Shown one piece after another: positions 30,462 to 35,935 of a stretch of DNA of 35,935 nucleotides. A program made the position numbers and the translations under genes. Within the stretch, counting starts at the first letter, position 1. Each line of letters begins with the position of its first letter. The stretch comes from a virus, in IMG/VR virus record IMGVR_UViG_3300045253_000033, positions 1-35,935 of that record; one strand, written 5' to 3'. Under the pieces are notes generated by a model. It made no database searches, was not told where the DNA came from, and worked only from the letters and a program-made list of their open reading frames with translations.

Positions 30462-31264
30462 CACGGATGATTGTTGCACACCGGCAGGAAAAGGCCGGTA
30501 TCCTGCCCGTCGATGATAATGGCGAGCGCGCCCACGAAGAAGGGGGCGAAGGCCCCCGAGTACCAGATGCCATCCTTGCCGTTGCCCGCACCCGAGGAGA
30601 AGGCGAGCGTCTGGCCGGGTCCCATCCTGAGCGCGATGGGGGAATTGGTGGTGCCGGCGGTCCACAGCACGGCCCGACTGTAACTGCCGTAGGCTGAGAC
30701 GAGCGTCTCCCCCACCGCCGCCGAGCCAATCCCCTCGTTGACGTGCCCTCCCATCTCCACCCCGTAGCCAAGGCTCGCCCGGTCCATGCCCATGAACGGG
30801 TTGATAGTGAGCCCGGCGTAGGATCGGACGGTAGGGCCGACGGGGTTGAAGGTATTGGGGTAGGCGTCGCCGTAGAAGATCGCCAACGCCTGCCGGTGGT
30901 TGTCAGGGTCCAAGCCGGGAGAGCAAAGGTCCAACTCAATGCCGTAGAGGATGCCGGTGTCAGACTGGGTACGGTTCTCGGCCACCACCTGCATGGCCCA
31001 GGTGGGGCCACTGCCCCACTGGTTGGCGAGGACCGTGAGCGCGGTGTTCTCGCCCTTGGCGGCGTAATTGTCCAGCCGAGCGACGAAGTTCCACTCGAAG
31101 CTCTCCCACAGCGGAGGCACGCTGGTTTCCACCAGCATCGACGCGCAAACCTGCGGCAAGCCCCCGCTCGCCGGAGGAGCGCGGGAAACCTTCAACGACC
31201 AGCCGACAGGATCGTCAGGCTGGCTTACCTCAGGTCCATCCCCATCGAAGTTGCCGAAGCTCAT
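30461..31264 (-). CDS. First gene of the late block, beta-rich protein (267 aa)
   Basis: Gly/Ser/Thr-rich beta pattern: ASMLVETSVPPLWESFEWNF, GSGPTWAMQVVAENR, YGIELDLCSPGLDP, then GYGVEMGGHVNEGIG and GAFAPFFVGALAIIIDG. It could be a virion or fibre-associated protein; I recognise no family and no enzyme motif. It opens the minus-strand block next to the hairpin-rich region, with only weak ribosome-binding sequence. Confidence 0.6.
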   Translation of the reverse strand: MSFGNFDGDGPEVSQPDDPVGWSLKVSRAPPASGGLPQVCASMLVETSVPPLWESFEWNFVARLDNYAAKGENTALTVLANQWGSGPTWAMQVVAENRTQSDTGILYGIELDLCSPGLDPDNHRQALAIFYGDAYPNTFNPVGPTVRSYAGLTINPFMGMDRASLGYGVEMGGHVNEGIGSAAVGETLVSAYGSYSRAVLWTAGTTNSPIALRMGPGQTLAFSSGAGNGKDGIWYSGAFAPFFVGALAIIIDGQDTGLFLPVCNNHP

Positions 31265-31279
31265 CTCGTGAGTGTAGGA

Positions 31280-31293
31280 CGTGAATATTCACG
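31280..31293. promoter_or_regulatory. Perfect 14-bp palindrome upstream of the late block
   Basis: CGTGAATATTCACG reads the same on both strands and lies 15-29 bases before ATG 31264. A second perfect palindrome, AGTGATCACT, is at 31336-31345. Both are good candidates for a dimeric repressor or activator site controlling late transcription; they could also be simple hairpins. Confidence 0.4.
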
Positions 31294-31349
31294 GCGCAAG
31301 GCTATCAGCGAGGGAATCTCAGCCCGAGCTAGGTCAGTGATCACTTACT

Positions 31350-32005
31350 GCTAATAGGGTATTAACCCTGCTATCTGCACGGATATACTCCCTCTGGAAT
31401 GCTCACATTTCCGGCGGGGGGTGAGCTGAAACTCGGACCGGGAGTCGGTCCGGCCTGGCGGTCCCTGAGGATGGGCCGGGAGCTATTTAACACTTTGGCT
31501 ATTCTACGTCGCTGGGAATTATCCTTGCGACTAATCAATGAGTTACGTCTTAACCCGTAACTCTGACCATGGTAGAGCAGTAGTGTCCACCCTTTGACCA
31601 GGTGGACACGTAGCAGCCATTCCCCTCGGCTCTGGCACCATCGCCTCGGGAAACTGGCTCCATCTGGTATAGAGCCAGAAGAGCAGGAATGTCGGGAGAC
31701 TCTCTCGCTCCCGGCATATATCCGGGCGCTATAGTCGTCCCTGTTCGTTATCGCTCGCGGGAATAATACTGTGCTCGCTCACTGTATGCGGGAGAGCAAA
31801 AGGTTCAACAGCAACCCCCTGCGCGGATGCTGCCGCGCGTCATCGTGCGTCTGAACCATGATAGTAGGCTTCTCCCAAGCTTTTGCTCTCTGCCTGGCGA
31901 GAGGGGTATCAGCCAGTGTAGTCGGCTCGTCATTGCGGCGCCGGCCTAAGCATCCTGCTCTCGCTGCTCGTTCGCTGTCAAGTGACGCAGAGCGCCGTCA
32001 CTTTC
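31350..32005. ncRNA. Candidate large structured RNA (hairpin-dense non-coding region)
   Basis: About 650 bases hold no convincing gene but at least a dozen perfect stems. They include 31434-31440/31446-31452, 31508-31512/31527-31531, 31540-31547/31556-31563 (8 bp), 31583-31591/31601-31609 (9 bp), 31654-31660/31672-31678, 31691-31698/31708-31715 (one G-U), 31766-31773/31780-31787 (one mismatch), a long-range 31792-31802/31880-31890 (11 bp) enclosing 31803-31807/31852-31856 and 31821-31826/31833-31838, then 31894-31898/31912-31916 and 31981-31987/31996-32002. Such density over hundreds of bases is characteristic of large ornate RNAs; phage examples are GOLLD and ROOL. I do not recognise a known consensus. 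The strand cannot be decided. Other options are a packaging or replication-origin region. Confidence 0.55.
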
Positions 32006-32114
32006 TGCCGTACAGCGTCACTATTTCCGGGCACGGTCTATGCGGGGTGGCCTGTTTCGTGGTGGCATCGACCTTGCTTAGTATTGGTCGCAGGGACCGA
32101 TCAATCACGGGAGA
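32003..32114. other. Non-coding spacer between hairpin region and plus operon
   Basis: No gene. It contains a second copy of GCGTCACT at 32014-32021 and the imperfect inverted repeat ATTGGTC...GACCGATCAAT (about 32081-32105). No clear -35/-10 pair is visible for the plus-strand genes that follow. Confidence 0.4.
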
Positions 32115-32120
32115 ATGAAA

Positions 32121-32357
32121 ATGTCGCAAGCCTACAGTGATCCGAGCAGGGAATCCGATCCGCACGCATTGCCGGATGTGGAAGTGTTCTTTGTTCACTC
32201 GCGGCCATCTGGCCTGCGTGGTCCGGAAGCAGAAGAAATGCTATCCGAGGGTTGGTACTGGTGGAGCTGCTTCCCAGGCTGTATGCCGGATGGCGAACCC
32301 AATGGCCCGTATGCGACTGAAGCAGAAGCCTTGGCCGACGCACAAGAGCAGTCCTAA
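32121..32357 (+). CDS. Small conserved phage protein (78 aa)
   Basis: Start ATG 32121 with GGAG seven bases upstream (ATG 32115 would be too close to it). The C-terminal half EGWYWWSCFPGCMPDGEPNG, then PYATEAEALADAQ, matches a small family of phage early proteins (GWYWxxCxPGCLPDGEPxGPFxTxxEA). The function is not known. It opens the second plus-strand block. Confidence 0.75.
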   Translation: MSQAYSDPSRESDPHALPDVEVFFVHSRPSGLRGPEAEEMLSEGWYWWSCFPGCMPDGEPNGPYATEAEALADAQEQS

Positions 32358-32374
32358 CCCATCAGAGGCGAACG

Positions 32375-32566
32375 ATGACAGACTACCTGCTGCTGGTAAT
32401 GGACCACGCAACGTGGGATGGGCGCATCATTCCCTTGTCGCAATTCTGTTCCGAGAATGAGTCCGATCCTGATCTGTGCGAGGATGCACGTTGCCTCGCA
32501 CGCGGGTTTGGATTCACGGTCGGCGGCGGGTCTGCTCCTGCCGTTACCATTTCGCGTTGGTCCTAA
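32375..32566 (+). CDS. Small hypothetical protein (63 aa)
   Basis: Starts 18 bases after the previous stop with AGAGGCG upstream. MTDYLLLVMDHATWDGRII, then a CEDARCLARGFGFTVGGGS turn and a final VTISRWS strand. A compact alpha/beta mini-protein with no family known to me; gene packing supports it. Confidence 0.6.
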   Translation: MTDYLLLVMDHATWDGRIIPLSQFCSENESDPDLCEDARCLARGFGFTVGGGSAPAVTISRWS

Positions 32567-32626
32567 CTCACGGCATGAGTCCTTATACCTGAGACTGTAC
32601 CAAATGACAAACAAACGGAGCGGAAA

Positions 32627-32848
32627 ATGACCATGCGTGATCTTAGCAAGACAATAACCGCAGGGTCTGTATGGATGACCAGCGAATACGCGCGTCGCGT
32701 CCCTGTCGTAGATCATGGCGCGTGCGCCTGCGGCCGTCTGATCGTCTCGCGGTATGGGTACAAGGAATGCGGCCCCGATAAGCACTCGCGGCGACGTTGC
32801 ACCAATCACAAGCTGCACCTAGTGCGGCGCACGACGGGGCAGTGGTGA
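32627..32848 (+). CDS. Small basic Cys-containing protein (73 aa)
   Basis: Start ATG 32627 with GGAG six bases before it. CACGRLIVSRYGYKECG and HSRRRCTNHKLHLVRR suggest a Cys/His metal site and a basic C-terminus that could bind nucleic acid. Unrecognised. An 8-codon frame at 32604-32630 overlaps the start (ATGA) and may couple translation. Confidence 0.55.
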   Translation: MTMRDLSKTITAGSVWMTSEYARRVPVVDHGACACGRLIVSRYGYKECGPDKHSRRRCTNHKLHLVRRTTGQW

Positions 32849-32906
32849 AGTTAGTTGACACTATGCCATTTTTTGCAGTTGACGAATCGGCAAATTTGCA
32901 CAAACC

Positions 32907-33131
32907 ATGATGAACCCGAACAAGCCGTCGCCGCTAACGTTAGAAATAGAAAGACTAGAAAGAGTGTGCGATGCTCAACTCAATGAGTTGGATCACCGTG
33001 ACGTGATAATCGCAGAACTGGCAGCGGCATTGCGCGAAATTAGCCAAGTACGCGGACTTAGCGGCGATCCGCATACAGGCGATCAAATGGTATCGATCGC
33101 TCGCGCCGCTCTTGCCAAGACTGAATCATGA
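32907..33131 (+). CDS. Small helical hypothetical protein (74 aa)
   Basis: A helical protein with LTLEIERLERVCDAQLNEL, then DVIIAELAAALREI and a final IARAALAKTE. The 'IxELxxALREI' and 'IARxALAK' helices recur in small phage accessory proteins. No Shine-Dalgarno sequence is seen; the 58 bases before it hold two TTGAC motifs but no convincing promoter. Confidence 0.6.
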   Translation: MMNPNKPSPLTLEIERLERVCDAQLNELDHRDVIIAELAAALREISQVRGLSGDPHTGDQMVSIARAALAKTES

Positions 33132-33151
33132 ACACCAATCAGGAGCCAACC

Positions 33152-33496
33152 ATGAGCGCAGTTCCTCGGATTCGATGCGGCGGATGCGGGCAATATCCAG
33201 ACGAAGGACACTCAAAAGGCTGCGCCATACAAGCCATCGCTGAGCGTGAGCAACAGGCCGCAAGAAGGAACCTGTCGCCGCTAACGTCAGACGAAGAAAG
33301 GGAATTGATGGTGCTGCGCTCATGGACATCGCGCACCAAGAGCCAAGAGGCGCGCTATTGGGATTTGAAGTCTCGCTGGGAACGGCATAATTCCGTGCCT
33401 TTTTCTGCTGTGGATGATGCCTACGAGCAAGGGCACCACGACGGATTCCAAGCCGGCTACAGGCAGGGGGTGCTGGACCGAGGGAACCCGTCATGA
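33152..33496 (+). CDS. Small Cys-rich / helical protein (114 aa)
   Basis: ATG 33152 has GGAG six bases upstream; ATG 33128, which overlaps the previous stop, would add eight residues. The N-terminus IRCGGCGQYPDEGHSKGC is a probable zinc knuckle. A charged helix follows (EREQQAARRNLSPLTSDEER), and then AYEQGHHDGFQAGYRQGV, a motif also found in the next gene (AYEQGYADGRKSM). The function is unknown. Confidence 0.6.
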   Translation: MSAVPRIRCGGCGQYPDEGHSKGCAIQAIAEREQQAARRNLSPLTSDEERELMVLRSWTSRTKSQEARYWDLKSRWERHNSVPFSAVDDAYEQGHHDGFQAGYRQGVLDRGNPS

Positions 33497-34062
33497 AGCC
33501 GCGTTCCGACTGCCCGAATCTGCGGCACAACCCGCTGTGTCCGGGCACAAGCCATTGCCCGATCTGCGCTCCGTCCCGTTTTTTGTCGTTGCCCAACATT
33601 CCTCGCATGAGACAGCCGAAGGGCCAATGGCCGCTCGCCGACAAGGAATCATTGGATTCACACATTGACGGAGTTGTGTCCAGTCCTATGAACAGCAGCG
33701 AAAAAGAGTTTCTTGGAGACACAAACATGAGTCCGTATACCTGTCTAGACTGTGGCAAGGAATATCGCACAGAATTAGCACTGTGCGGCCATCTATGTGC
33801 TTTCAAGGGGAGGACCATCCCCACCGATGCCGAACTCTCGCAAGCCTACGAGCAGGGCTACGCGGATGGGCGGAAGAGCATGGCTCCCCGGCAACTATGG
33901 GTGGGTCCTGCTACAAACCTTGTCCTGCTGGCAGAGTTAGCAGAGTTACTCAAACACGCGGCTCCGTGGGTCGAGTATGACCCTGCCGGAGAATTTGGCG
34001 CCAGTGTAAGCGCCGCACTAGCCAAGCTAGAGCCACCGCCACCACCAACCAAGGGAGAATGA
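33493..34062 (+). CDS. Cys-rich protein with C2H2-like finger (189 aa)
   Basis: Overlaps the previous gene (ATGA) and has GAGG upstream. The first 75 residues contain CPNLRHNPLCPGTSHCPIC. Then MSPYTCLDCGKEYRTELALC, followed by GHLCAFKG, looks like a C2H2/C2HC finger. Next come AYEQGYADG and a helical, Pro-rich end. An internal ATG 33727 (MSPYTC) has its own GGAG eight bases upstream, so a shorter product is possible and the gene may be a fusion of two parts. It may bind DNA or RNA, unproven. Confidence 0.6.
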   Translation: MKPRSDCPNLRHNPLCPGTSHCPICAPSRFLSLPNIPRMRQPKGQWPLADKESLDSHIDGVVSSPMNSSEKEFLGDTNMSPYTCLDCGKEYRTELALCGHLCAFKGRTIPTDAELSQAYEQGYADGRKSMAPRQLWVGPATNLVLLAELAELLKHAAPWVEYDPAGEFGASVSAALAKLEPPPPPTKGE

Positions 34063-34063
34063 C

Positions 34064-34156
34064 ATGACCAAGCCTACCCGCACGACCGCCGCCCTAGCCC
34101 GTGATATCCCCGGACCAGACGAGCTAGCGGGTCGCTACGGACTAACCGAGCTATGA
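34064..34156 (+). CDS. 30-aa micro-protein
   Basis: ATG 34064 has GGGAG six bases before it, one of the best sites in this block, and begins one base after the previous stop. It encodes MTKPTRTTAALARDIPGPDE and ends LAGRYGLTEL. It is the last plus-strand gene before the convergent block; another short frame overlaps its stop (ATGA 34153) but runs antisense to the HTH gene and I do not annotate it. Confidence 0.5.
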   Translation: MTKPTRTTAALARDIPGPDELAGRYGLTEL

Positions 34157-34182
34157 GCGTGGATCGCCCGGCGCGTGGGGTA

Positions 34183-34416
34183 CTACCGGACGAGCCTGTA
34201 GCGCGCGAAGCGACTGTAAACCCCCGACTGCGCCTTAAACCCCACTAGCTCCGTGGTGATATTGTGCCCGGCTCGTCTAAGGTCGTCGATCACGCTGGCG
34301 AGCCGGGTAATCCCGAACCGCCGTATCGCCTCCATGCTCTCCAGCGAGCGGCCACCCTGCATAAAGGCGAGGACGCGCGCGGTCTGGCTGGCGTCGTGGT
34401 GACGCTTACTTACCAC
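34183..34416 (-). CDS. HTH domain protein (HTH_39-like)
   Basis: GTG 34416 with AGGA five bases upstream gives 77 residues and overlaps the 36-aa gene by seven bases. The sequence SQTARVLAFMQGGRSLESME, then AIRRFGITRLASVIDDLRRA, is the winged-helix-like motif of HTH_39 proteins (SQxARILxxLQxGrsLtpLeAlrxFGxxRLAaRIxDLRxxGH). These are common in phages and next to replication genes and probably bind DNA. The C-terminus GVYSRFARYRL matches the usual wing strand. Confidence 0.8.
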   Translation of the reverse strand: MVSKRHHDASQTARVLAFMQGGRSLESMEAIRRFGITRLASVIDDLRRAGHNITTELVGFKAQSGVYSRFARYRLVR

Positions 34417-34520
34417 GCGATCCTGCGCTTCACCCACTCCCCGATGGTCTGTCCCGACTCGACTACGCTGCGAAGATTCCATCCCAACTGATCTAGCTCC
34501 TCCTCTGTCCATGTCGGCAC
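34410..34520 (-). CDS. 36-aa amphipathic micro-protein
   Basis: GTG 34520 starts two bases after the HEPN-gene stop. MPTWTEEELDQLGWNLRSVV, then ESGQTIGEWVKRRIAW, reads as two clean amphipathic helices, unlike a chance frame. Its stop overlaps the HTH start. Such peptides could be an antitoxin-like or regulatory partner of a neighbour; there is no direct evidence. Confidence 0.55.
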   Translation of the reverse strand: MPTWTEEELDQLGWNLRSVVESGQTIGEWVKRRIAW

Positions 34521-34522
34521 CC

Positions 34523-35353
34523 CTAGGGTTTCGGTAACGGAATTGCATCAAGCATCTGTACTACGGCTGCGTGGATGCTTCCAAATACAGCCAGCGCCTC
34601 GTCTACATTCTTCAAAATGTATTCTGGATGAATTACTGGGTTGCGATACAAGTCTCTAATATCCCGCAACGCCGCTTTCACCTTTGGTGATCCTTTGCGC
34701 GATTTGCCCAAGGCCCGCAAGTAATCAGAAACGGTTTTGTTTCCCGGGTGGGGGCGTCCCGGCAAGATTGCTTCCCAATACTTGCGAAGGACCGATTCGT
34801 TTAGGCGATGAAAATGAAAGGCCGCTGCGGTAGGTAATTCAAACGCGAGACAACGCATCCCTAATGCCGCATCTGCAATTGCGTCCGGAACCTTCTGTGC
34901 CATGTTAGGCGGGAACAACGCCTCGCCAGCGCTAATGAGGGCCCATAGATCGTAGCCCCGCTTTGGCGTAACTAAGAAAAGTGGAGTAAGGCCAAGTTCC
35001 GCCTGCAATACCGTCTCAAATTCAGAAAGAGCGTTCGTAATGCGGTACGCGTTCCACGCCCCAATTGCTTCGTTTTTAGTCTCTGGCTTGTCGGCCTCGG
35101 CTATGAATTCCGTCAGCAGACCTAGCAAATGCGTAGCCTTTGACCAGCCCGCTCTTGGCCGAAACAGACTATCGTTCACAAACGGTCCTAGCGCGCCACT
35201 TGCCACATAAAGCGGCAACCACGCCTGCGACCACGTTGTATTTTCGTTTAAGGCGCGTAGCGGGTGGACAGCCGCCCCCGTCGTGTAAAGGTAGTACCCG
35301 TCCACCGGCTGCACGTTTGCCCTCTTTTGGTTGCCGTATCCGAAGGGGATCAT
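34523..35353 (-). CDS. HEPN-domain protein with RNxxxH motif
   Basis: 276 residues. The C-terminal third is helical and carries ALRDIRDLYRNPVIHPEYIL, followed by DEALAVFGSIHAAVVQML. RNPVIH is the Rx4-6H (RNxxxH) signature of HEPN ribonucleases, placed before a final helix as usual. The N-terminal two thirds (YLYTTGAAVHPLRALNENTT, WKYW-like helices around HLLGLLTEFIAEAD) are not recognised. HEPN proteins act as RNA-cutting toxins, abortive-infection or RNA-processing enzymes. Its sequence is more AT-rich than the flanking late block, hinting at transfer. It lies between a probable replication gene and an HTH gene. Nuclease activity is inferred from the motif only. Confidence 0.65.
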   Translation of the reverse strand: MIPFGYGNQKRANVQPVDGYYLYTTGAAVHPLRALNENTTWSQAWLPLYVASGALGPFVNDSLFRPRAGWSKATHLLGLLTEFIAEADKPETKNEAIGAWNAYRITNALSEFETVLQAELGLTPLFLVTPKRGYDLWALISAGEALFPPNMAQKVPDAIADAALGMRCLAFELPTAAAFHFHRLNESVLRKYWEAILPGRPHPGNKTVSDYLRALGKSRKGSPKVKAALRDIRDLYRNPVIHPEYILKNVDEALAVFGSIHAAVVQMLDAIPLPKP

Positions 35354-35821
35354 CTATCGCCCCCTTGGGTACGGGAAGTCCAATAACGGGCCCCGTTTAG
35401 AGCCGCTAGGCGCTTCTGATACTCGCTCATCTTCGGATACGAAATTTTGGCCTGCGTCGATTGTAGGCCGATTCTGACGCCCTGCCGGGGCTTCCTGAAG
35501 ACTTTTCCGTATGCGTCCCCTGAACTCGCCCCAGCTCTCCCGCGGACGGGCCGTCAGCCCCAGCTTGGCGCCCATTGCCACGGTCGATACTTCGTTTGTC
35601 CACCAGCCCGCTACCGCTGCCGGCGCTTTCGGGGATGCGCGCTTGAGCCAATTCTCCATGAACCGGAGCGCGTTGGTAGGGCGCTTGGAGCGCCACTTGG
35701 CGAGATAGAGCCCGGCGAGCAGCACTTCGCGCTCGACGTTGGCAAGCGGGTAGCGGTATTGCAGTGTAGCAAGAATATCGGGCGTGAACTCATAGCGCCC
35801 GGTCTTGGTGGGGATGTGCAT
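35354..35821 (-). CDS. Probable replication-associated phage protein (155 aa)
   Basis: YEFTPDILATLQYRYPLANV, then VLLAGLYLAKWRSKRPTNAL and RFMENWLKRASPKAP resemble the C-terminal or stand-alone domain of phage DNA-replication proteins (xDxxAxLxxYPxxxVxxExxxaxxWlxxnpxrRpT...RFixNWLxra). After that come WGEFRGRIRKSLQ and a disordered polar tail. Start ATG 35821 has no clear ribosome site. A frame in another phase from ATG 35862 has a strong AGGAG site and could be a short leader. It ends against the HEPN gene (stop 35354, next ATG 35353). Confidence 0.6.
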   Translation of the reverse strand: MHIPTKTGRYEFTPDILATLQYRYPLANVEREVLLAGLYLAKWRSKRPTNALRFMENWLKRASPKAPAAVAGWWTNEVSTVAMGAKLGLTARPRESWGEFRGRIRKSLQEAPAGRQNRPTIDAGQNFVSEDERVSEAPSGSKRGPLLDFPYPRGR

Positions 35822-35886
35822 AGGACGACTAATGCAGGGGTAGGGCTCAGAAGCCTGTCCATGCTGCTCCTAGAAAATATGTCCTG

Positions 35887-35918
35887 CGGTAAAGCCTAAT
35901 GACCGTGTGACCGTAAAG
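35887..35918. promoter_or_regulatory. Short repeats upstream of the right-hand minus operon
   Basis: Contains CGGTAAAG (35887-35894) and CCGTAAAG (35911-35918), with the tandem eight-base repeat TGACCGTG/TGACCGTA at 35900-35915. They lie 66-97 bases before ATG 35821, where a promoter would be expected. This could be an operator or iteron-like array; the window ends 17 bases later, so its extent is unknown. Confidence 0.35.
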
Positions 35919-35935
35919 TCAGGTGGGCCATTCCT

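Noticed and set aside
31558-31640. A tRNA gene
   Set aside because: Only a D-arm-like piece is present; no seven-base anticodon loop, T-arm with GGTTCGA or acceptor stem can be matched.
31858-32118. 86-codon plus-strand frame in the hairpin-rich region
   Set aside because: It crosses several perfect stems, is Ser/Arg-biased and has no ribosome site; structure explains the region better.
32849-32906. TTGACA and TTGACG motifs as a plus-strand promoter
   Set aside because: Neither has a recognisable -10 at a suitable distance.
35611-35862. 83-codon minus-strand frame with a strong AGGAG site at its start
   Set aside because: The frame is Ser/Pro/Arg-rich and overlaps the more protein-like 155-aa gene; only a short leader function would be believable.
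1-35935. CRISPR array, integrase or transposase
   Set aside because: No regularly spaced repeats and no recombinase or DDE motifs were seen; the only mobile elements recognised are the HNH genes.

Overview
The window is most likely a stretch of a tailed-phage genome (or prophage) that infects a moderately GC-rich, probably proteobacterial, host. It encodes a large terminase, a portal, a scaffold, an N4_gp56-type major capsid protein, P22-like tail-completion and ejection-type proteins, and a GH24 lysozyme. Gene order (TerL, portal, scaffold, coat, connector, stabilisation/tail protein, late ejection-like proteins) and the absence of tape-measure, sheath or tube genes point to a short-tailed, podovirus-like virion. 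No DNA polymerase, helicase or integrase is visible, so part of the genome lies outside the window, and the first gene is cut by the left edge.

Layout. (1) 1-2744, plus strand: small, tightly overlapping accessory genes, starting with remnants of a homing-endonuclease-like gene. (2) 2639-31264, minus strand: one long late block, read right to left. It starts with a beta-rich protein (31264), a micro-gene and TerL, then small basic proteins, the portal, a 35-aa acidic gene and a membrane M48-type metallopeptidase. Next come a set of duplicated fibre-like genes, the scaffold, coat and connector genes, a WGGG-repeat tail protein, two paralogous appendage proteins, the lysis cassette, an HExxE zincin-like protein, a GNAT acetyltransferase and three low-complexity or helical ejection-type proteins. 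It ends with an HNH endonuclease, a PurD-like ATP-grasp enzyme and a small last gene. (3) 31265-32114: about 850 bases without a convincing gene, densely packed with perfect hairpins; a candidate large structured RNA. (4) 32121-34156, plus strand: a second run of small accessory (early-type) genes. (5) 34183-35821, minus strand, convergent with the previous block: a probable replication-associated protein, a HEPN-domain protein carrying the RNxxxH ribonuclease motif, a 36-aa gene and an HTH protein.

Almost every junction in the minus block is an ATGA, GTGA or TAATG overlap, so translation coupling is the rule. I used it to choose starts and to recover several genes shorter than 60 codons. Two HNH genes are AT-richer than their neighbours and sit exactly at such junctions, as expected for invading homing endonucleases. 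The least explained parts are the hairpin-rich non-coding region, the PurD-like enzyme in the late block, the HEPN/HTH cluster, the membrane metallopeptidase next to the portal, and a short amphipathic N-terminal leader shared by four virion genes.
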